A DNA stretch of 64,000 nt, from NCBI RefSeq assembly GCF_032401055.1, contig NZ_CP135529.1:4524501-4588500 (forward strand), read 5' to 3'. Below are positions 24,923 to 34,285 of the stretch, in pieces. The first letter of the stretch is position 1; every line of letters begins with the position of its first letter. The translations under genes and the position numbers were made by a program. The notes under the pieces are model-generated. The model had not been told where the DNA came from. It was given only the letters and a program-made list of their open reading frames with translations, and made no database searches. The DNA comes from Tardiphaga sp. 709. GTDB taxonomy: Bacteria; Pseudomonadota; Alphaproteobacteria; Rhizobiales; Xanthobacteraceae.

Positions 24923-25834
24923 GTAGTGCTGGGCGCGGTTGATCGTGTCTTCCAGTGCGCGGTGCTTGGTCATCAGGCCGATGGCGTGATCGAGGTCGCC
25001 TTCGCCGATCTCGCCGCGCTCCAGCGCCTTGATCCAGAATTCGCGCTCGGCATCGTTGCCGCGGCGGAAGGCGAGCACCACGGGCAGGGTGATCTTGCCC
25101 TCGCGGAAATCGTCGCCGACATTCTTGCCGAGCTTGGCGGCCTTGCCGCCGTAGTCGAGCACGTCGTCGATCAGCTGGAAGGCAATGCCGAGATTCATGC
25201 CGACCGAACGGCAGGCGGTCTGCTCGGCCTTCGGACGGTTCGCGATCACCGGGCCGACTTCGCAGGCCGCGGCGAACAGTTCGGCGGTCTTGCCGCGAAT
25301 GACGGCAAGATATTCGTCTTCAGTGGTGGCGGTGTTCTTGGCGGCGGCGAGCTGCATCACTTCGCCCTCCGCAATGGTGGCGGCTGCCGAGGACAGAATA
25401 TCGAGCGCGCGCAGCGAGCCGACCTCGACCATCATGCGGAACGCCTGGCCGAGCAGGAAGTCGCCAACAAGTACGCTGGCCTCATTACCCCACAGCATGC
25501 GCGCGGAGAGCTTGCCACGGCGCAGTTCGCTCTGGTCGACCACGTCGTCATGCAACAGCGTCGCGGTATGCATGAATTCGACGGAGGCCGCGAGTTTGAT
25601 ATGGCCGTCGCCGGTGTAGCCGGTGAGATTGGCCATCGCGAGCGTCAGCATCGGTCGCAGCCGCTTGCCGCCCGATGAGATCAGGTGGTTGGCGACCTCG
25701 GGGATCATGGTGACTTCCGAGCCGGTCCGCGACAGGATCGTCGCATTGACGCGCTCCATGTCAGAGGCGACAAGGCTGACCAACTGGTCGATCGACGCTG
25801 TTGCGTGACTCTCGAAGGGAACAATCACCGCCAC
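24824..25834 (-). CDS. ispB: Polyprenyl (octa/decaprenyl) diphosphate synthase
   Basis: 336 residues, the usual long-chain trans-prenyl synthase length. Both aspartate-rich motifs are present: DDVVD at 96-100 and DDVLD at 223-227, with GGKRLRP at 55-61 for diphosphate binding. It elongates farnesyl diphosphate with isopentenyl diphosphate to make the ubiquinone side chain. The gene begins a conserved-looking housekeeping block, divergent from DUF2007 and the methyltransferase gene. Its 3' end is duplicated at 22302-22400, suggesting that its tail has been replaced by incoming DNA. Confidence 0.93.
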   Translation of the reverse strand: MAVIVPFESHATASIDQLVSLVASDMERVNATILSRTGSEVTMIPEVANHLISSGGKRLRPMLTLAMANLTGYTGDGHIKLAASVEFMHTATLLHDDVVDQSELRRGKLSARMLWGNEASVLVGDFLLGQAFRMMVEVGSLRALDILSSAAATIAEGEVMQLAAAKNTATTEDEYLAVIRGKTAELFAAACEVGPVIANRPKAEQTACRSVGMNLGIAFQLIDDVLDYGGKAAKLGKNVGDDFREGKITLPVVLAFRRGNDAEREFWIKALERGEIGEGDLDHAIGLMTKHRALEDTINRAQHYGAMAVDALALFPSSPMKTALEQVVAFCLARTH

Positions 25835-26070
25835 GCTGGGCTCTCCGAATTACAAGGGCGCTTCGTCGGGCCATGAAAAAGGCAGGCACTGGCAGCGCTT
25901 ATATTCAAATAGGGCGAATTCACGTTGAAAACAGGTGTCCCCATCTGCTGAATTGCCGTCGACCGATATCAGGCCGCACAATAGAAACTGCGCAGCGGCG
26001 CGGCAAGGGCATCGGAACCTTGACTTCCCCATAGATACACACCCGGTTACTGGCAGGGAGCGACCTCCAA

Positions 26071-26298
26071 TTGCGCGAAATCATGCGGACGAACGACGTG
26101 GTGCTGGTATCGGCGGTGGGCGCGCTGCTCGACGGCGCGAATATCCACCATCTGGTGCTGGACCAGAATATGAGCGTGATCGAAGGATCGCTGGGCATCA
26201 TTCCGCGCCGGATCCTGGTGCATGAAGACGATGACCTGCAGGCGCGCCGCGTGCTGACGGATGCCGGACTGGCCCACGAGCTGCGGCCGCAGGATTGA
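26071..26298 (+). CDS. DUF2007 (putative signal-transducing) small protein
   Basis: 75 residues from the TTG at 26071 (LREIMRTNDVVLVSAV...), which has GGGAG ten bases upstream; the ATG at 26083 is the alternative. The pattern RTNDVVLVSAVGALLDGANIHHLVLDQNMSVIEGSLG...PRRILVHEDDDLQARRVL matches DUF2007, a ferredoxin-like alpha/beta fold of unknown function. It stops four bases before the methyltransferase start, so the two are probably cotranslated. Confidence 0.85.
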   Translation: MREIMRTNDVVLVSAVGALLDGANIHHLVLDQNMSVIEGSLGIIPRRILVHEDDDLQARRVLTDAGLAHELRPQD

Positions 26299-26302
26299 TG
26301 TG

Positions 26303-27079
26303 ATGGCTGACGCGATCGTGACCACGGAGGACGGCTTCCTGGGTGGCCAATTGCGGCTGCGGCAGCCGAAATCCGGCCATCGGGCCGGCCATGACGCGAT
26401 CCTGCTGGCGGCTGCAACCTCGGCGCAAGCCGGTCACAAGGTCGTCGATTTTGGATCGGGCGTAGGGACGGCGGGTCTGGCGCTCGCCAAGCGGGTGCCC
26501 GGCCTCTCCCTGACGCTGGTTGAGATCGACCCGCAACTCGCTGAACTAGCGAGAGAAAATGCTGCAGCGAACGGTATTGCGGCGGATGTCGTTACGCTCG
26601 ATATCGCCGCGAGTGCCGATGTTTTCGCTGCCACAGGCCTGCCGCAAGACAGCGCCGACGCGGTGCTGATGAATCCGCCCTTCAACGATCCCGCGCGCCA
26701 TCGCGCCTCGCCGAACAAATCGCGCGAGACCGCCCATGTCGCGACGGAGGATACGTTGCAGACATGGATTCACGCCGCGCGCCGGGTGCTCAAATCCGGC
26801 GGCGTGCTGACGCTGATCTGGCGCGCGGACGGATTGGCCGATGTGCTGGCGGCGCTGGGTCGCGGCTTCGGCAGCGTCGCAATCATGCCCGTGCATGGCG
26901 AGGCGATGGCGCCGGCGATCAGGGTGTTGGTGCGTGCTGTGAAGGGTGGCCGCGCGCCTGCGGCAATTGAACTCGGCATCTCGCTGCGGGATGCGGATGG
27001 CGCGCCTGATCTCCATATCCAGCGCGTGCTGGCCGGGCAGGCGGTTCTGCCCTGGTCGTCGCTTCAGGCATCGCTCTAG
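26303..27079 (+). CDS. tRNA1(Val) adenine-N6 methyltransferase-like (TrmN6/YfiC) protein
   Basis: 258 residues from the ATG at 26303; the longer frame from 26261 would overlap DUF2007. Class I SAM-methyltransferase motifs: VVDFGSGVGTAGLALAKRVP (motif I, about 48-67), LVEIDPQLAELARENAAANG (motif II) and the catalytic NPPF (about 130), typical of N6-adenine transfer. The family includes TrmN6, which methylates A37 of tRNA1(Val). Downstream it runs into a spacer carrying a tiny reverse-strand ORF. Confidence 0.88.
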   Translation: MADAIVTTEDGFLGGQLRLRQPKSGHRAGHDAILLAAATSAQAGHKVVDFGSGVGTAGLALAKRVPGLSLTLVEIDPQLAELARENAAANGIAADVVTLDIAASADVFAATGLPQDSADAVLMNPPFNDPARHRASPNKSRETAHVATEDTLQTWIHAARRVLKSGGVLTLIWRADGLADVLAALGRGFGSVAIMPVHGEAMAPAIRVLVRAVKGGRAPAAIELGISLRDADGAPDLHIQRVLAGQAVLPWSSLQASL

Positions 27080-27103
27080 GCGATGTCGCAGTCAGCGTGT
27101 TGT

Positions 27104-27202
27104 TTATTGAGGAGCTGTTTCGGAACGTTTCTGCGGCGTCGACGTGAAGTGGATCGCCGTGAGCAGCGTACCGATGATCAGCATGAGCAGATAGATTTTC
27201 AT
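27104..27202 (-). CDS. Candidate 32-residue single-span membrane protein
   Basis: ATG at 27202 preceded by GGAGA at five bases spacing. It encodes MKIYLLMLIIGTLLTAIHFT plus a short polar tail (STPQKRSETAPQ), so a single transmembrane helix with a C-terminal basic end. It fills the spacer between the methyltransferase and S49 peptidase genes, on the opposite strand. No family is recognised. The ribosome binding site and a hydrophobic segment from the first residue argue that it is real. Confidence 0.5.
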   Translation of the reverse strand: MKIYLLMLIIGTLLTAIHFTSTPQKRSETAPQ

Positions 27203-27313
27203 GTCTTCTCCCGCTGCGGCGTAAAGGCCTGTTATGGTTTTCAAACGCTGAAAGCGTCTCTCGGTTCAATGACAGCAGCGTGATAAAAGTTAGTTAATGT
27301 CGAGGAAATTTGA

Positions 27314-28198
27314 ATGAGCGAATCCAATTTAAAAGCGGCGATCACAAGGCTGCTGCCTGCGCGTTTCCGTCGCGCCTCTGCAGTCGTTCCGGTGGTGCGT
27401 CTGTCCGGCACGATCGGCGCCGTCACGCCGCTGCGCCCGGGATTGTCGCTCGCAGGCGTCGCAAAGCTGCTGGACAAGGCATTTGCGATCAAGAATGCGA
27501 AGGCTGTTGCGCTGGTGATCAATTCGCCGGGCGGCTCGCCGGTGCAGTCGCGACAGATCTATCTGCGCATCCGCCAGCTCGCGGCGGAGAAGAAACTACC
27601 GGTGTATGTGTTCGTCGAGGACGTCGCCGCGTCCGGCGGCTACATGATCGCCTGCGCCGGCGATGAAATCTTCGTCGATCCGTCGTCGATCGTTGGCTCG
27701 ATCGGCGTCGTTGGAGGCACCTTCGGTTTTCAGGAATTGATCAAGAAGATCGGTGTCGAGCGGCGTCTCTATACGGCGGGTGAGCACAAGGCGATGCTCG
27801 ATCCGTTCCTGCCGGAAGATGCTGATGATGTGGCGCGGCTGAAATCGCTTCAGCGCGAGATCCACGCCATCTTCATCAATCTCGTGAAAGAGAGCCGCGG
27901 TGCCCGGCTGAAGGGCGCCGAGCATGTGTTGTTCTCCGGCGAATACTGGGCTGGTGAAAAATCCATCGCGCTTGGACTCAGCGATGCCATCGGCGATCTG
28001 CGTTCGGTGCTGCGCGCGCGCTATGGCGACAAGGTGCAGATGCCGGTGATCGCGCAGCCATCCGGCATGTTGTCGGGTCTGCTCGGCCGCAAATCGGGCG
28101 CGGGCTCGCAGCTCTCGCTCGACGGATTTTCGGGACTGCCGGAGCAGCTGATCTCGGCGCTGGAGACTCGCGCGCTGTGGTCCAAATACGGCTTTTAG
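27314..28198 (+). CDS. S49 family serine peptidase (SppA/SohB-like)
   Basis: 294 residues. The SppA-type Ser/Lys dyad is visible: Ser107 in VAASGGYMIA and Lys159 in AGEHKAMLDPF. INSPGGSP and SIVGSIGVVGG are the conserved substrate-binding segments. SppA/SohB enzymes degrade signal-peptide remnants at the inner membrane. No clear N-terminal membrane anchor is seen, so it may be peripheral or cytoplasmic. It lies in the housekeeping block upstream of glyQ. Confidence 0.9.
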   Translation: MSESNLKAAITRLLPARFRRASAVVPVVRLSGTIGAVTPLRPGLSLAGVAKLLDKAFAIKNAKAVALVINSPGGSPVQSRQIYLRIRQLAAEKKLPVYVFVEDVAASGGYMIACAGDEIFVDPSSIVGSIGVVGGTFGFQELIKKIGVERRLYTAGEHKAMLDPFLPEDADDVARLKSLQREIHAIFINLVKESRGARLKGAEHVLFSGEYWAGEKSIALGLSDAIGDLRSVLRARYGDKVQMPVIAQPSGMLSGLLGRKSGAGSQLSLDGFSGLPEQLISALETRALWSKYGF

Positions 28199-28285
28199 CA
28201 GGACGGTATTGCGCGGCATTTGGTGGCTTAAAAGCCAATTGCGGGAAACCGGCGGTTGCGCGAGACTATCGGCAGGGGGCTTGAG

Positions 28286-28498
28286 ATGAACGACAGGAAT
28301 CGACACATGCCGCCGCTGGTCGCACTTGCAGGCGCGCTCGGGAGCGCAGCCGTTGTCCGCTGGGCCTACAGAACCGCCAAGCGGATCAATCATGAACTGG
28401 AAGAAGCCCGCCAGGCGCGGGTAGCCGAACGCAGCGGGAGCACGGAAGTCCCGACCCTGCGCCGTGATCCCGTCACGGGCGCGTATCGGCCGGGTTAG
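28286..28498 (+). CDS. Small membrane-associated hypothetical protein
   Basis: 70 residues from the ATG at 28286, with AGGGGG upstream. It has one hydrophobic stretch (PPLVALAGALGSAAVVRWAY, about 9-28) followed by a charged helix rich in R and E and a tail ending RRDPVTGAYRPG. It follows the S49 peptidase by 87 bases and may share its transcript. No function is recognised. Confidence 0.7.
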   Translation: MNDRNRHMPPLVALAGALGSAAVVRWAYRTAKRINHELEEARQARVAERSGSTEVPTLRRDPVTGAYRPG

Positions 28499-28524
28499 CC
28501 GCCGCAAACCGGGCCCCAAAACAT

Positions 28525-28750
28525 TTGCGCCGGCCTGAGGACGGGGCACGTCCTCGAGGCCGGCGACAAAGTTGGGCTTTCAGGCTTGGAGGTCCCTTGG
28601 CCCTGGAGATTTTGACAACTCAAGACTTGGAGGTCTTCGGCCCGCGCGACTTGGATCGTTCGAGCCTTTCGCTGGGGTAAGTCCCGATGACCGGGTTCGT
28701 TCCCACCGATGCCATTCAGGATAGTGCGCGGGACTTAACGACTAGCCCTC
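28525..28750 (+). ncRNA. Candidate structured RNA or leader between small ORF and glyQ
   Basis: In the 407-base gap before glyQ a strong hairpin forms at about 28531-28566 (GCCGGCCT-GAGGACG pairs with CGTCCTC-G-AGGCCGGC). A second long-range stem pairs GTAAGTCCCG near 28677 with CGGGACTTAAC near 28729 around a ~43-base loop. Between them the decamer CTTGGAGGTC occurs twice, with a third partial copy. No coding frame fits, and no glycine riboswitch, T-box or tmRNA signature is present. Strand and transcript limits are unknown. Confidence 0.35.
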
Positions 28751-28905
28751 CTGATCTGGCGATGTGCCGGTGCGGTTACCAGCCGGTTACCGCCGAATCC
28801 GGCTGCATTGCCTTGATTCCCGGAGGCCGCGCCGATACGGTCCGCGCGCTTTGATCCGCCTTGATCCCCTTGGCGAATCCCCGAAAAAACGGCCCAGAAA
28901 CCACC

Positions 28906-29838
28906 ATGGACTCCCTGCCTCCGCACATGCGCCCGGAACGTTCGTTCCAGGGCTTCATTCTCGCTCTGCAGCGGTTTTGGGCCGAGCAGGGCTGCGTGAT
29001 CCTGCAGCCTTACGACATGGAAATGGGCGCCGGCACCTTCCATCCCGCGACGACCTTGCGCGCGCTGGGGCCGAAGCCCTGGAAGGCCGCCTATGTGCAG
29101 CCGTCGCGCCGGCCGAAGGATGGCCGTTACGGCGAGAACCCGAACCGGCTGCAGCATTATTACCAGTTCCAGGTGATCATGAAGCCGTCGCCGGCGAACC
29201 TGCAGGATCTCTATCTGCAGTCGCTGAAAGCCATTGGCATCGATACCGCGCTGCATGACGTGCGCTTCGTCGAGGACGACTGGGAGAGCCCGACACTGGG
29301 CGCCTGGGGCCTCGGCTGGGAATGCTGGTGCGACGGCATGGAAGTCAGCCAGTTCACCTATTTCCAGCAGGTCGCGGGCGTCGAATGCGCGCCGGTCGCC
29401 GGCGAACTCACTTACGGTCTCGAACGCCTCGCAATGTATGTGCAGGGTGTCGACCGTGTGTACGATCTCAACTTCAATGGCCGCGACGGCGCCGACAAGG
29501 TGACCTATGGCGACGTCTTCCTGCAGGCGGAGCAGGAATATTCCCGGCACAATTTCGAACATGCCGATACCGCGATGCTGTTCGACCAGTTCAAGATGGC
29601 CGAGGCCGCCTGCAAGAAGTATCTCGATGCGGGCTGGAAGGGCGGCAAGCGCGAAGAACATCTGATGGCGCTGCCGGCCTATGACCAGTGCATCAAGGCC
29701 AGCCATGTTTTCAATCTGCTCGATGCGCGCGGCGTGATTTCGGTCACTGAGCGCCAGAGCTACATCATGCGCGTCCGCGAACTCGCCAAGGCCTGCGGCG
29801 AAGCGTGGGTGCATACCGAAGCCGGAAGTGCTGCCTGA
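28906..29838 (+). CDS. glyQ: Glycyl-tRNA synthetase alpha subunit
   Basis: 310 residues from the ATG at 28906; the in-frame upstream start at 28861 would add a non-conserved N-terminus. The opening [44 protein letters not shown] is the strongly conserved start of bacterial GlyQ, and the class II aminoacyl-tRNA synthetase motifs follow ([26 protein letters not shown]). With GlyS it forms the alpha2beta2 enzyme charging tRNA-Gly. Its TGA overlaps the glyS ATG by one base, so the subunits are translationally coupled. Confidence 0.97.
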   Translation: MDSLPPHMRPERSFQGFILALQRFWAEQGCVILQPYDMEMGAGTFHPATTLRALGPKPWKAAYVQPSRRPKDGRYGENPNRLQHYYQFQVIMKPSPANLQDLYLQSLKAIGIDTALHDVRFVEDDWESPTLGAWGLGWECWCDGMEVSQFTYFQQVAGVECAPVAGELTYGLERLAMYVQGVDRVYDLNFNGRDGADKVTYGDVFLQAEQEYSRHNFEHADTAMLFDQFKMAEAACKKYLDAGWKGGKREEHLMALPAYDQCIKASHVFNLLDARGVISVTERQSYIMRVRELAKACGEAWVHTEAGSAA

Positions 29839-32162
29839 TGCCCGATTTTCTCCTCGAACTGTTCTCCGAAGAAATCCCCGCCCGCATGCAGGCCAAGGCG
29901 GCAGAAGATCTGCGCCGCATCGTGACCGATCGTCTGGTTGCCGAAGGTCTCGTCTATGAAGGCGCCAAGGCATTCGCGACGCCGCGTCGTCTGACGCTGA
30001 CGGTGCACGGCATTCCCGCACGGCAGTCGGACCTCAAGCAGGAGCGCAAGGGACCGCGCGTCGGCGGCGCCGAGGCTGCGATCCAGGGTTTTCTCAAGGC
30101 GACCGGCCTCGCTTCGCTGGATGAAGCCAAGATCCAGCGCGATCCGAAGGGCGATTTCTACATCGCGTTGACGGAAAAGCCGGGCAAGCCGACAGTCGAC
30201 GTGCTGGCCGAGATCCTGCCCATCATCATCCGCACCTTTCCGTGGCCGAAGCAGATGCGCTGGGGCGCGGCTTCCGCAAAATCCAGCGCGCTGACCTGGG
30301 TGCGTCCGTTACACTCCATCGTCGCGACCTTCGGCATCGACACCGAAGAACCGGAAGTCGTGCAGTTCGACCTCAGCGGCGTCAGTGTAGGCCAGACCAC
30401 TTACGGTCATCGCTTCCTCGCGCCCGATGCCATCGAGGTGCGCCGCTTCGACGACTACGTGGCGAAACTGCAGGCGGCGAAGGTCGTGCTCGATCCCGAG
30501 CGCCGGAAGGAGATCATTCTGGCCGATGCGCGGCAGCTGACGTTCGCGCAAGGGTTTGAGCTGGTCGAAGACCCCGCGCTGCTCGACGAAGTGGCGGGTC
30601 TGGTCGAATGGCCGGTGGTGCTGATGGGCTCGTTCGACAAGGACTTCCTGTCGATCCCGGATGAAGTGATCCGGGCGACGATCCGCGCTAACCAGAAGTG
30701 CTTCGTGGTCCGCGATCCCAAGAGCCAGAAGCTGACCAACAAGTTCATCATCACCGCCAATATCGAGGCGAGTGACGGTGGAACGGCGATCATCGCCGGC
30801 AACGAGCGCGTCATCCGCGCGCGCCTCTCGGATGCGAAGTTCTTCTACGAGACGGATCTCAAGACGAAGCTCGAATCGCGGCTGCCGAAATTCGATCAGA
30901 TCGTGTTTCACGAGAAGCTTGGGACGCAGGCTGCGCGTATCGCCCGTATCGAAAAGCTGGCTGGCGAGATCGCGCCATTGGTCGGCGCCGATCCGGCAAA
31001 GACCAAGCGTGCGGCGCAGCTCGCGAAGACCGATCTGCTCACCGAAGTGGTCGGCGAGTTTCCAGAGTTGCAGGGCCTGATGGGCAAGTATTACGCGCTG
31101 GCGCAAGGCGAAGACGCTGCCGTCGCTGCTGCATCCGAGGATCACTACAAGCCGCAGGGGCCGACCGATCGCGTGCCGAGTGATCTCGTCAGTGTCGCCG
31201 TGGCGCTGGCCGACAAACTCGATACGCTCGTGGGTTTCTGGGCGATCGACGAAAAGCCGACGGGATCGAAGGACCCGTTCGCATTGCGTCGTGCGGCGTT
31301 GGGTGTGATCCGAATAATTCTAGAGAATTCTCTGCGTATTCGCCTTAGATCAGTAATTGTCGGTGCCTCGCGGCCATATGCGGAACGCGATTTCGCGCTC
31401 ATGGACAAAGAAGCCACCGAGAAACTGGAAGATGCTCAAGAAATATTGGGGCGTGAAGATCTGGTTGATGAACTCGCCGATCAGGGTTGGACTACCGAAG
31501 GGCGCTACGATTACGTCCAGCATTTGGAGAAATTAGTTACTGCGCCCCTTTTGGCTTTCTTCGCCGATCGTCTCAAGATTCAGCTTCGTGATCAAGGCGC
31601 GCGCCATGATCTGGTGGACGCTGTATTCGCTAGCGCAGCTTCGCGTATTCAAGCTCTAGCCCTTCCAAAGCAATACGCTGAAAATCCACTCTTTGGGGCT
31701 TGGGGCGGGCAATCCCCAAATGCAGATGAGGTTGTTCAGGACGATCTGCTGATGGTCGTTCGCCGCGTCGAGGCGCTCGGCAAATTCCTCGACAGCGATG
31801 ACGGCAAGAACCTGCTGGCCGGCACCAAGCGCGCCAACAACATTCTCGCCATCGAGGAGAAGAAGGATAAACGCAAGTTCGACGGCGCGCCTGATGCCGC
31901 GCTGTTCAAGCTCGATGAAGAAAAGGCGCTGGCCAAGGCGATTGCCGAGGTCGGTCCGGAAGCGAGTGCCGCCGTGGCGAAGGAAGACTTCGCCGGCGCC
32001 ATGACGGCGATGGCCAAGCTGCGCCCCGCGGTCGATGCGTTCTTCGACAAGGTGAAAGTCAATGACGATGACGCGGCGGTCCGCGAAAATCGTCTGAAGC
32101 TTTTGAACGAGATCCGCGCGGCAACGCGTGCAGTGGCGGATTTCTCGAAGATCCAGGATTGA
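29838..32162 (+). CDS. glyS: Glycyl-tRNA synthetase beta subunit
   Basis: 774 residues, longer than the E. coli protein (689). The N-terminus [15 protein letters not shown] is the conserved GlyS start, and the C-terminal anticodon-binding-like region ([28 protein letters not shown]) is present. From about 31310 to 31740 (residues about 490-634) base composition drops and codons rare elsewhere here (ATA, AGA, TTA, CTA) appear, unlike the flanks. Part of that stretch ([19 protein letters not shown]) looks additional. The frame stays open, so the enzyme is presumably active; the stretch may be imported. Confidence 0.96.
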   Translation: MPDFLLELFSEEIPARMQAKAAEDLRRIVTDRLVAEGLVYEGAKAFATPRRLTLTVHGIPARQSDLKQERKGPRVGGAEAAIQGFLKATGLASLDEAKIQRDPKGDFYIALTEKPGKPTVDVLAEILPIIIRTFPWPKQMRWGAASAKSSALTWVRPLHSIVATFGIDTEEPEVVQFDLSGVSVGQTTYGHRFLAPDAIEVRRFDDYVAKLQAAKVVLDPERRKEIILADARQLTFAQGFELVEDPALLDEVAGLVEWPVVLMGSFDKDFLSIPDEVIRATIRANQKCFVVRDPKSQKLTNKFIITANIEASDGGTAIIAGNERVIRARLSDAKFFYETDLKTKLESRLPKFDQIVFHEKLGTQAARIARIEKLAGEIAPLVGADPAKTKRAAQLAKTDLLTEVVGEFPELQGLMGKYYALAQGEDAAVAAASEDHYKPQGPTDRVPSDLVSVAVALADKLDTLVGFWAIDEKPTGSKDPFALRRAALGVIRIILENSLRIRLRSVIVGASRPYAERDFALMDKEATEKLEDAQEILGREDLVDELADQGWTTEGRYDYVQHLEKLVTAPLLAFFADRLKIQLRDQGARHDLVDAVFASAASRIQALALPKQYAENPLFGAWGGQSPNADEVVQDDLLMVVRRVEALGKFLDSDDGKNLLAGTKRANNILAIEEKKDKRKFDGAPDAALFKLDEEKALAKAIAEVGPEASAAVAKEDFAGAMTAMAKLRPAVDAFFDKVKVNDDDAAVRENRLKLLNEIRAATRAVADFSKIQD

Positions 32163-32190
32163 TGAGTGGGCGCCTGCCGGCGCCCACTCA
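32163..32190. terminator. Perfect 12-bp hairpin directly after glyS
   Basis: TGAGTGGGCGCC and GGCGCCCACTCA pair perfectly around a TGCC loop, beginning at the base after the stop. It lacks a following T-tract, so it may be a 3'-end stabilising hairpin rather than an intrinsic terminator. Confidence 0.6.
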
Positions 32191-32311
32191 TCATCCCGGG
32201 GCGGCCGCAGCGGCGAAGCCGCGGAGGTCCGAACCCGGGATCCCGAAGTGTTTTCACCATGCCGAGATTGCGGGTTCGCGTGCGCGAAGATGCGCCCGCG
32301 CCCCGGAATGA
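32190..32311. repeat. REP-like intergenic repeat
   Basis: Ends in complementary arms (TCATCCCGGGGCG and CGCCCCGGAATGA) around a GC-rich core containing further palindromes. It resembles the palindromic repeats seen in Bradyrhizobium-type genomes. The remaining ~150 bases to 32465 hold nothing recognisable except an AT-richer presumed promoter region. Confidence 0.6.
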
Positions 32312-32465
32312 CGCGCTTGGGGGCGGTTGCTCCGCCGTGAAGCAGCCGCACGATATTTCCGGAAACACCCCGAAACATTTACCTTCCATTAACCACAACT
32401 TGAAATGGTCCGGTTCCGTAACGGTTTCTTAACCGTCGCATTCCTAGCGCGGACAGGACTGCCCC

Positions 32466-33566
32466 ATGACTTCGGTCAATACCGGCCTCAATCCCTATGC
32501 CAATTACGGCTCCGCCTATGCGCGGGCCGCCGCTACCGCCCAGCCCTCGCTGGCCAATGCGCTCAACAGCAATGAGAGCGCCTCGTCGTCTTCCTCCGAT
32601 GCGGCGACCAATCTGACGCTATCGGAGGCAGCGCGAGCGAAGCTTGCGAGCTCCGGCTCTGACAAGGATATCGCGACCGTCATCACAGACCTCAGGGGCA
32701 AGCTCGCCGGCCTCTATGTCGCTGCGAAAGCAACCGGGCCGCTGGACAAGAACGGCAAACTGACGATCGATCTCTCCACACTGGATCGCCGCTCGCTCTA
32801 CACCATGGCCACTAATAATGGCGGCACTTTCACCGCCGACGAGCAGACGGTCGCCAAGACCGAGCTGGGCAATCGCTTCAATGCGGCGCTCGCGCCTGCC
32901 GCGGGTACAGCCAAGCTCACCGGCGATTTCAGCGGCATCTATAAGGCCGCGCTGGATTATCTCGATAGCGCAGGCAGCGAAGAGAAAGCCTCAGCGACCT
33001 GGTCCGCGCAGCGCGAGGCCGTGCTGAAGGGCATTCAGGCGACCGAGCAGACACCGACCAAGGCGCCATCGGGCATCGCCAACGATCCCGTCGCAGCCTA
33101 TCTCGCGCAGCCGGACACGAGCGTGCCCGTCAAGGACATCGCCACCGTTGCCAAGAGCGTGCGCGGGGCGCTGGATGCGCAAGCCAAGGCGGCGAAAGAG
33201 GCGGGCAAGGGCGAACTGGTTTACGACAGCCGGCGCAAGACCGGCCAGCTTGCGGATTTCTCCGCCGTCGACAATCGTTCGCTCTCGGCGATCTCGCTCA
33301 ATCAGGATGGTCTGTTCTCGAAGGAAGAGAGCTTCGCCGCCAAGCAGGTGCTGGATTCGCGTAATCGCACCAGCATTCTCGAGGCGTTGCAGGCAAGCCA
33401 GAAAAGCGGTGACCCCAGCCAGTTCAGCCTCGGTATTCTCAACACCTATTCGGCCATGAGCGACGAGGAGCGGACCGCCTCCAACTGGACGCCGAGCTTC
33501 CGCGACAATGCGGTGGCGAGCTACAAGTCGACCAACCACATTCTGTCGCTACTGAAGAGTTCGTAG
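32466..33566 (+). CDS. Hypothetical protein with internal duplication
   Basis: 366 residues, polar, with a Ser/Ala-rich N-terminus and no signal peptide. Two copies of a ~75-residue module are visible, about 67-145 (DKDIATVITDLRGKLAGLYVA...STLDRRSLYTMATNNGGTFTADEQTVAK) and about 220-300 (VKDIATVAKSVRGALDAQA...AVDNRSLSAISLNQDGLFSKEESFAAK). The repeated NNGG/NQDG-x-F-(T/S)-x-E-(Q/E) motif resembles a degenerate EF-hand-like loop. No family is recognised. It is followed by a good terminator, so it is probably monocistronic. Confidence 0.8.
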   Translation: MTSVNTGLNPYANYGSAYARAAATAQPSLANALNSNESASSSSSDAATNLTLSEAARAKLASSGSDKDIATVITDLRGKLAGLYVAAKATGPLDKNGKLTIDLSTLDRRSLYTMATNNGGTFTADEQTVAKTELGNRFNAALAPAAGTAKLTGDFSGIYKAALDYLDSAGSEEKASATWSAQREAVLKGIQATEQTPTKAPSGIANDPVAAYLAQPDTSVPVKDIATVAKSVRGALDAQAKAAKEAGKGELVYDSRRKTGQLADFSAVDNRSLSAISLNQDGLFSKEESFAAKQVLDSRNRTSILEALQASQKSGDPSQFSLGILNTYSAMSDEERTASNWTPSFRDNAVASYKSTNHILSLLKSS

Positions 33567-33581
33567 TCGCGCGCAAAGAAA

Positions 33582-33618
33582 AAGCCCCGCCCGGTGGGGG
33601 ATGACCGGGGCGGGGCTT
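33582..33618. terminator. Bidirectional intrinsic terminator
   Basis: AAGCCCCGCCCGG pairs with CCGGGGCGGGGCTT (one bulged G) around a ten-base loop, with an A-run before and TTCTTC after. It lies between the hypothetical gene and the convergent DUF1236 gene. Confidence 0.8.
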
Positions 33619-33674
33619 CTTCGCCCGGTCGCCATTCGCGGCGCCCGAACGAATTCTCTGTCAGCGGTGATGCG

Positions 33675-34039
33675 CTAGTCGATGACCTGCACGATACGGC
33701 GCGAGCGCGGCTCCACCAGCACCGTCTGACCATTCACCACCGTGTAGCGATAGGGCGTCGTGGCCACCGTCTGCGGCACGTCGTAATAGGTCACGCCGGC
33801 ATCCGGCAGCGTGGTGCCAACCACGATGCGATCTGGCACGGTGAATGTCGGTACACGTTCGCGGACTACATATTCACGAAATGCCGGACGCTCCTGCACG
33901 GTGATGCCATCCGGATCGCTGTTATCGACGATGACGCGATCGCCGCCCGATACACCGACGGTGACGCCCTGAGCCTGCACGGCCAGCGGAGTGCCGAGCG
34001 CGCCGACAAGGGCCGTGCTGCAATAAGTCTGTTTCGCAT
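33675..34039 (-). pseudogene. DUF1236 family secreted protein, frameshifted in its signal peptide
   Basis: The C-terminal part (VPTFTVPDRIVVGTTLPDAGVTYYDVP...YRYTVVNGQTVLVEPRSRRIVQVID) matches DUF1236 periplasmic proteins. The ATG at 34039 has an excellent AAGGAG seven bases upstream and starts MRNRLIAA, but that frame becomes nonsense after 34019. The remainder of the signal peptide (ALVGALGTPLAVQAQG) continues one frame over from 34016. Restoring one missing base near 34017 rejoins them as MRNRLIAA-TALVGALG. Either a real inactivating deletion or a sequence error. Confidence 0.75.
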
Positions 34040-34285
34040 GATCGTCTCCTTCGTGAACGATGTCCGGCTTGCGCGCCGGTCTGTGCCATCCAGCCTGGTC
34101 TGGTTTATTCACCGTCGGCCAATGCATGCCACCAGCGATCGTTCCGGAATTTTCCACGCGCAAATGCTGGTTTTTGATGCATTGCATGCAGGTATGCGGG
34201 AACCCATTGATGGGCATGGCGTCTTTATGCTGCTAAATCCCCGCGGCGCATTGCGTCGAATCGATTCCCCTCACGGAGATCTTCC

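Noticed and set aside
28525-28750. 6S RNA, tmRNA, RNase P or SRP RNA identity
   Set aside because: None of the conserved core sequences of those RNAs is visible, so it is only reported as an unidentified structured spacer.
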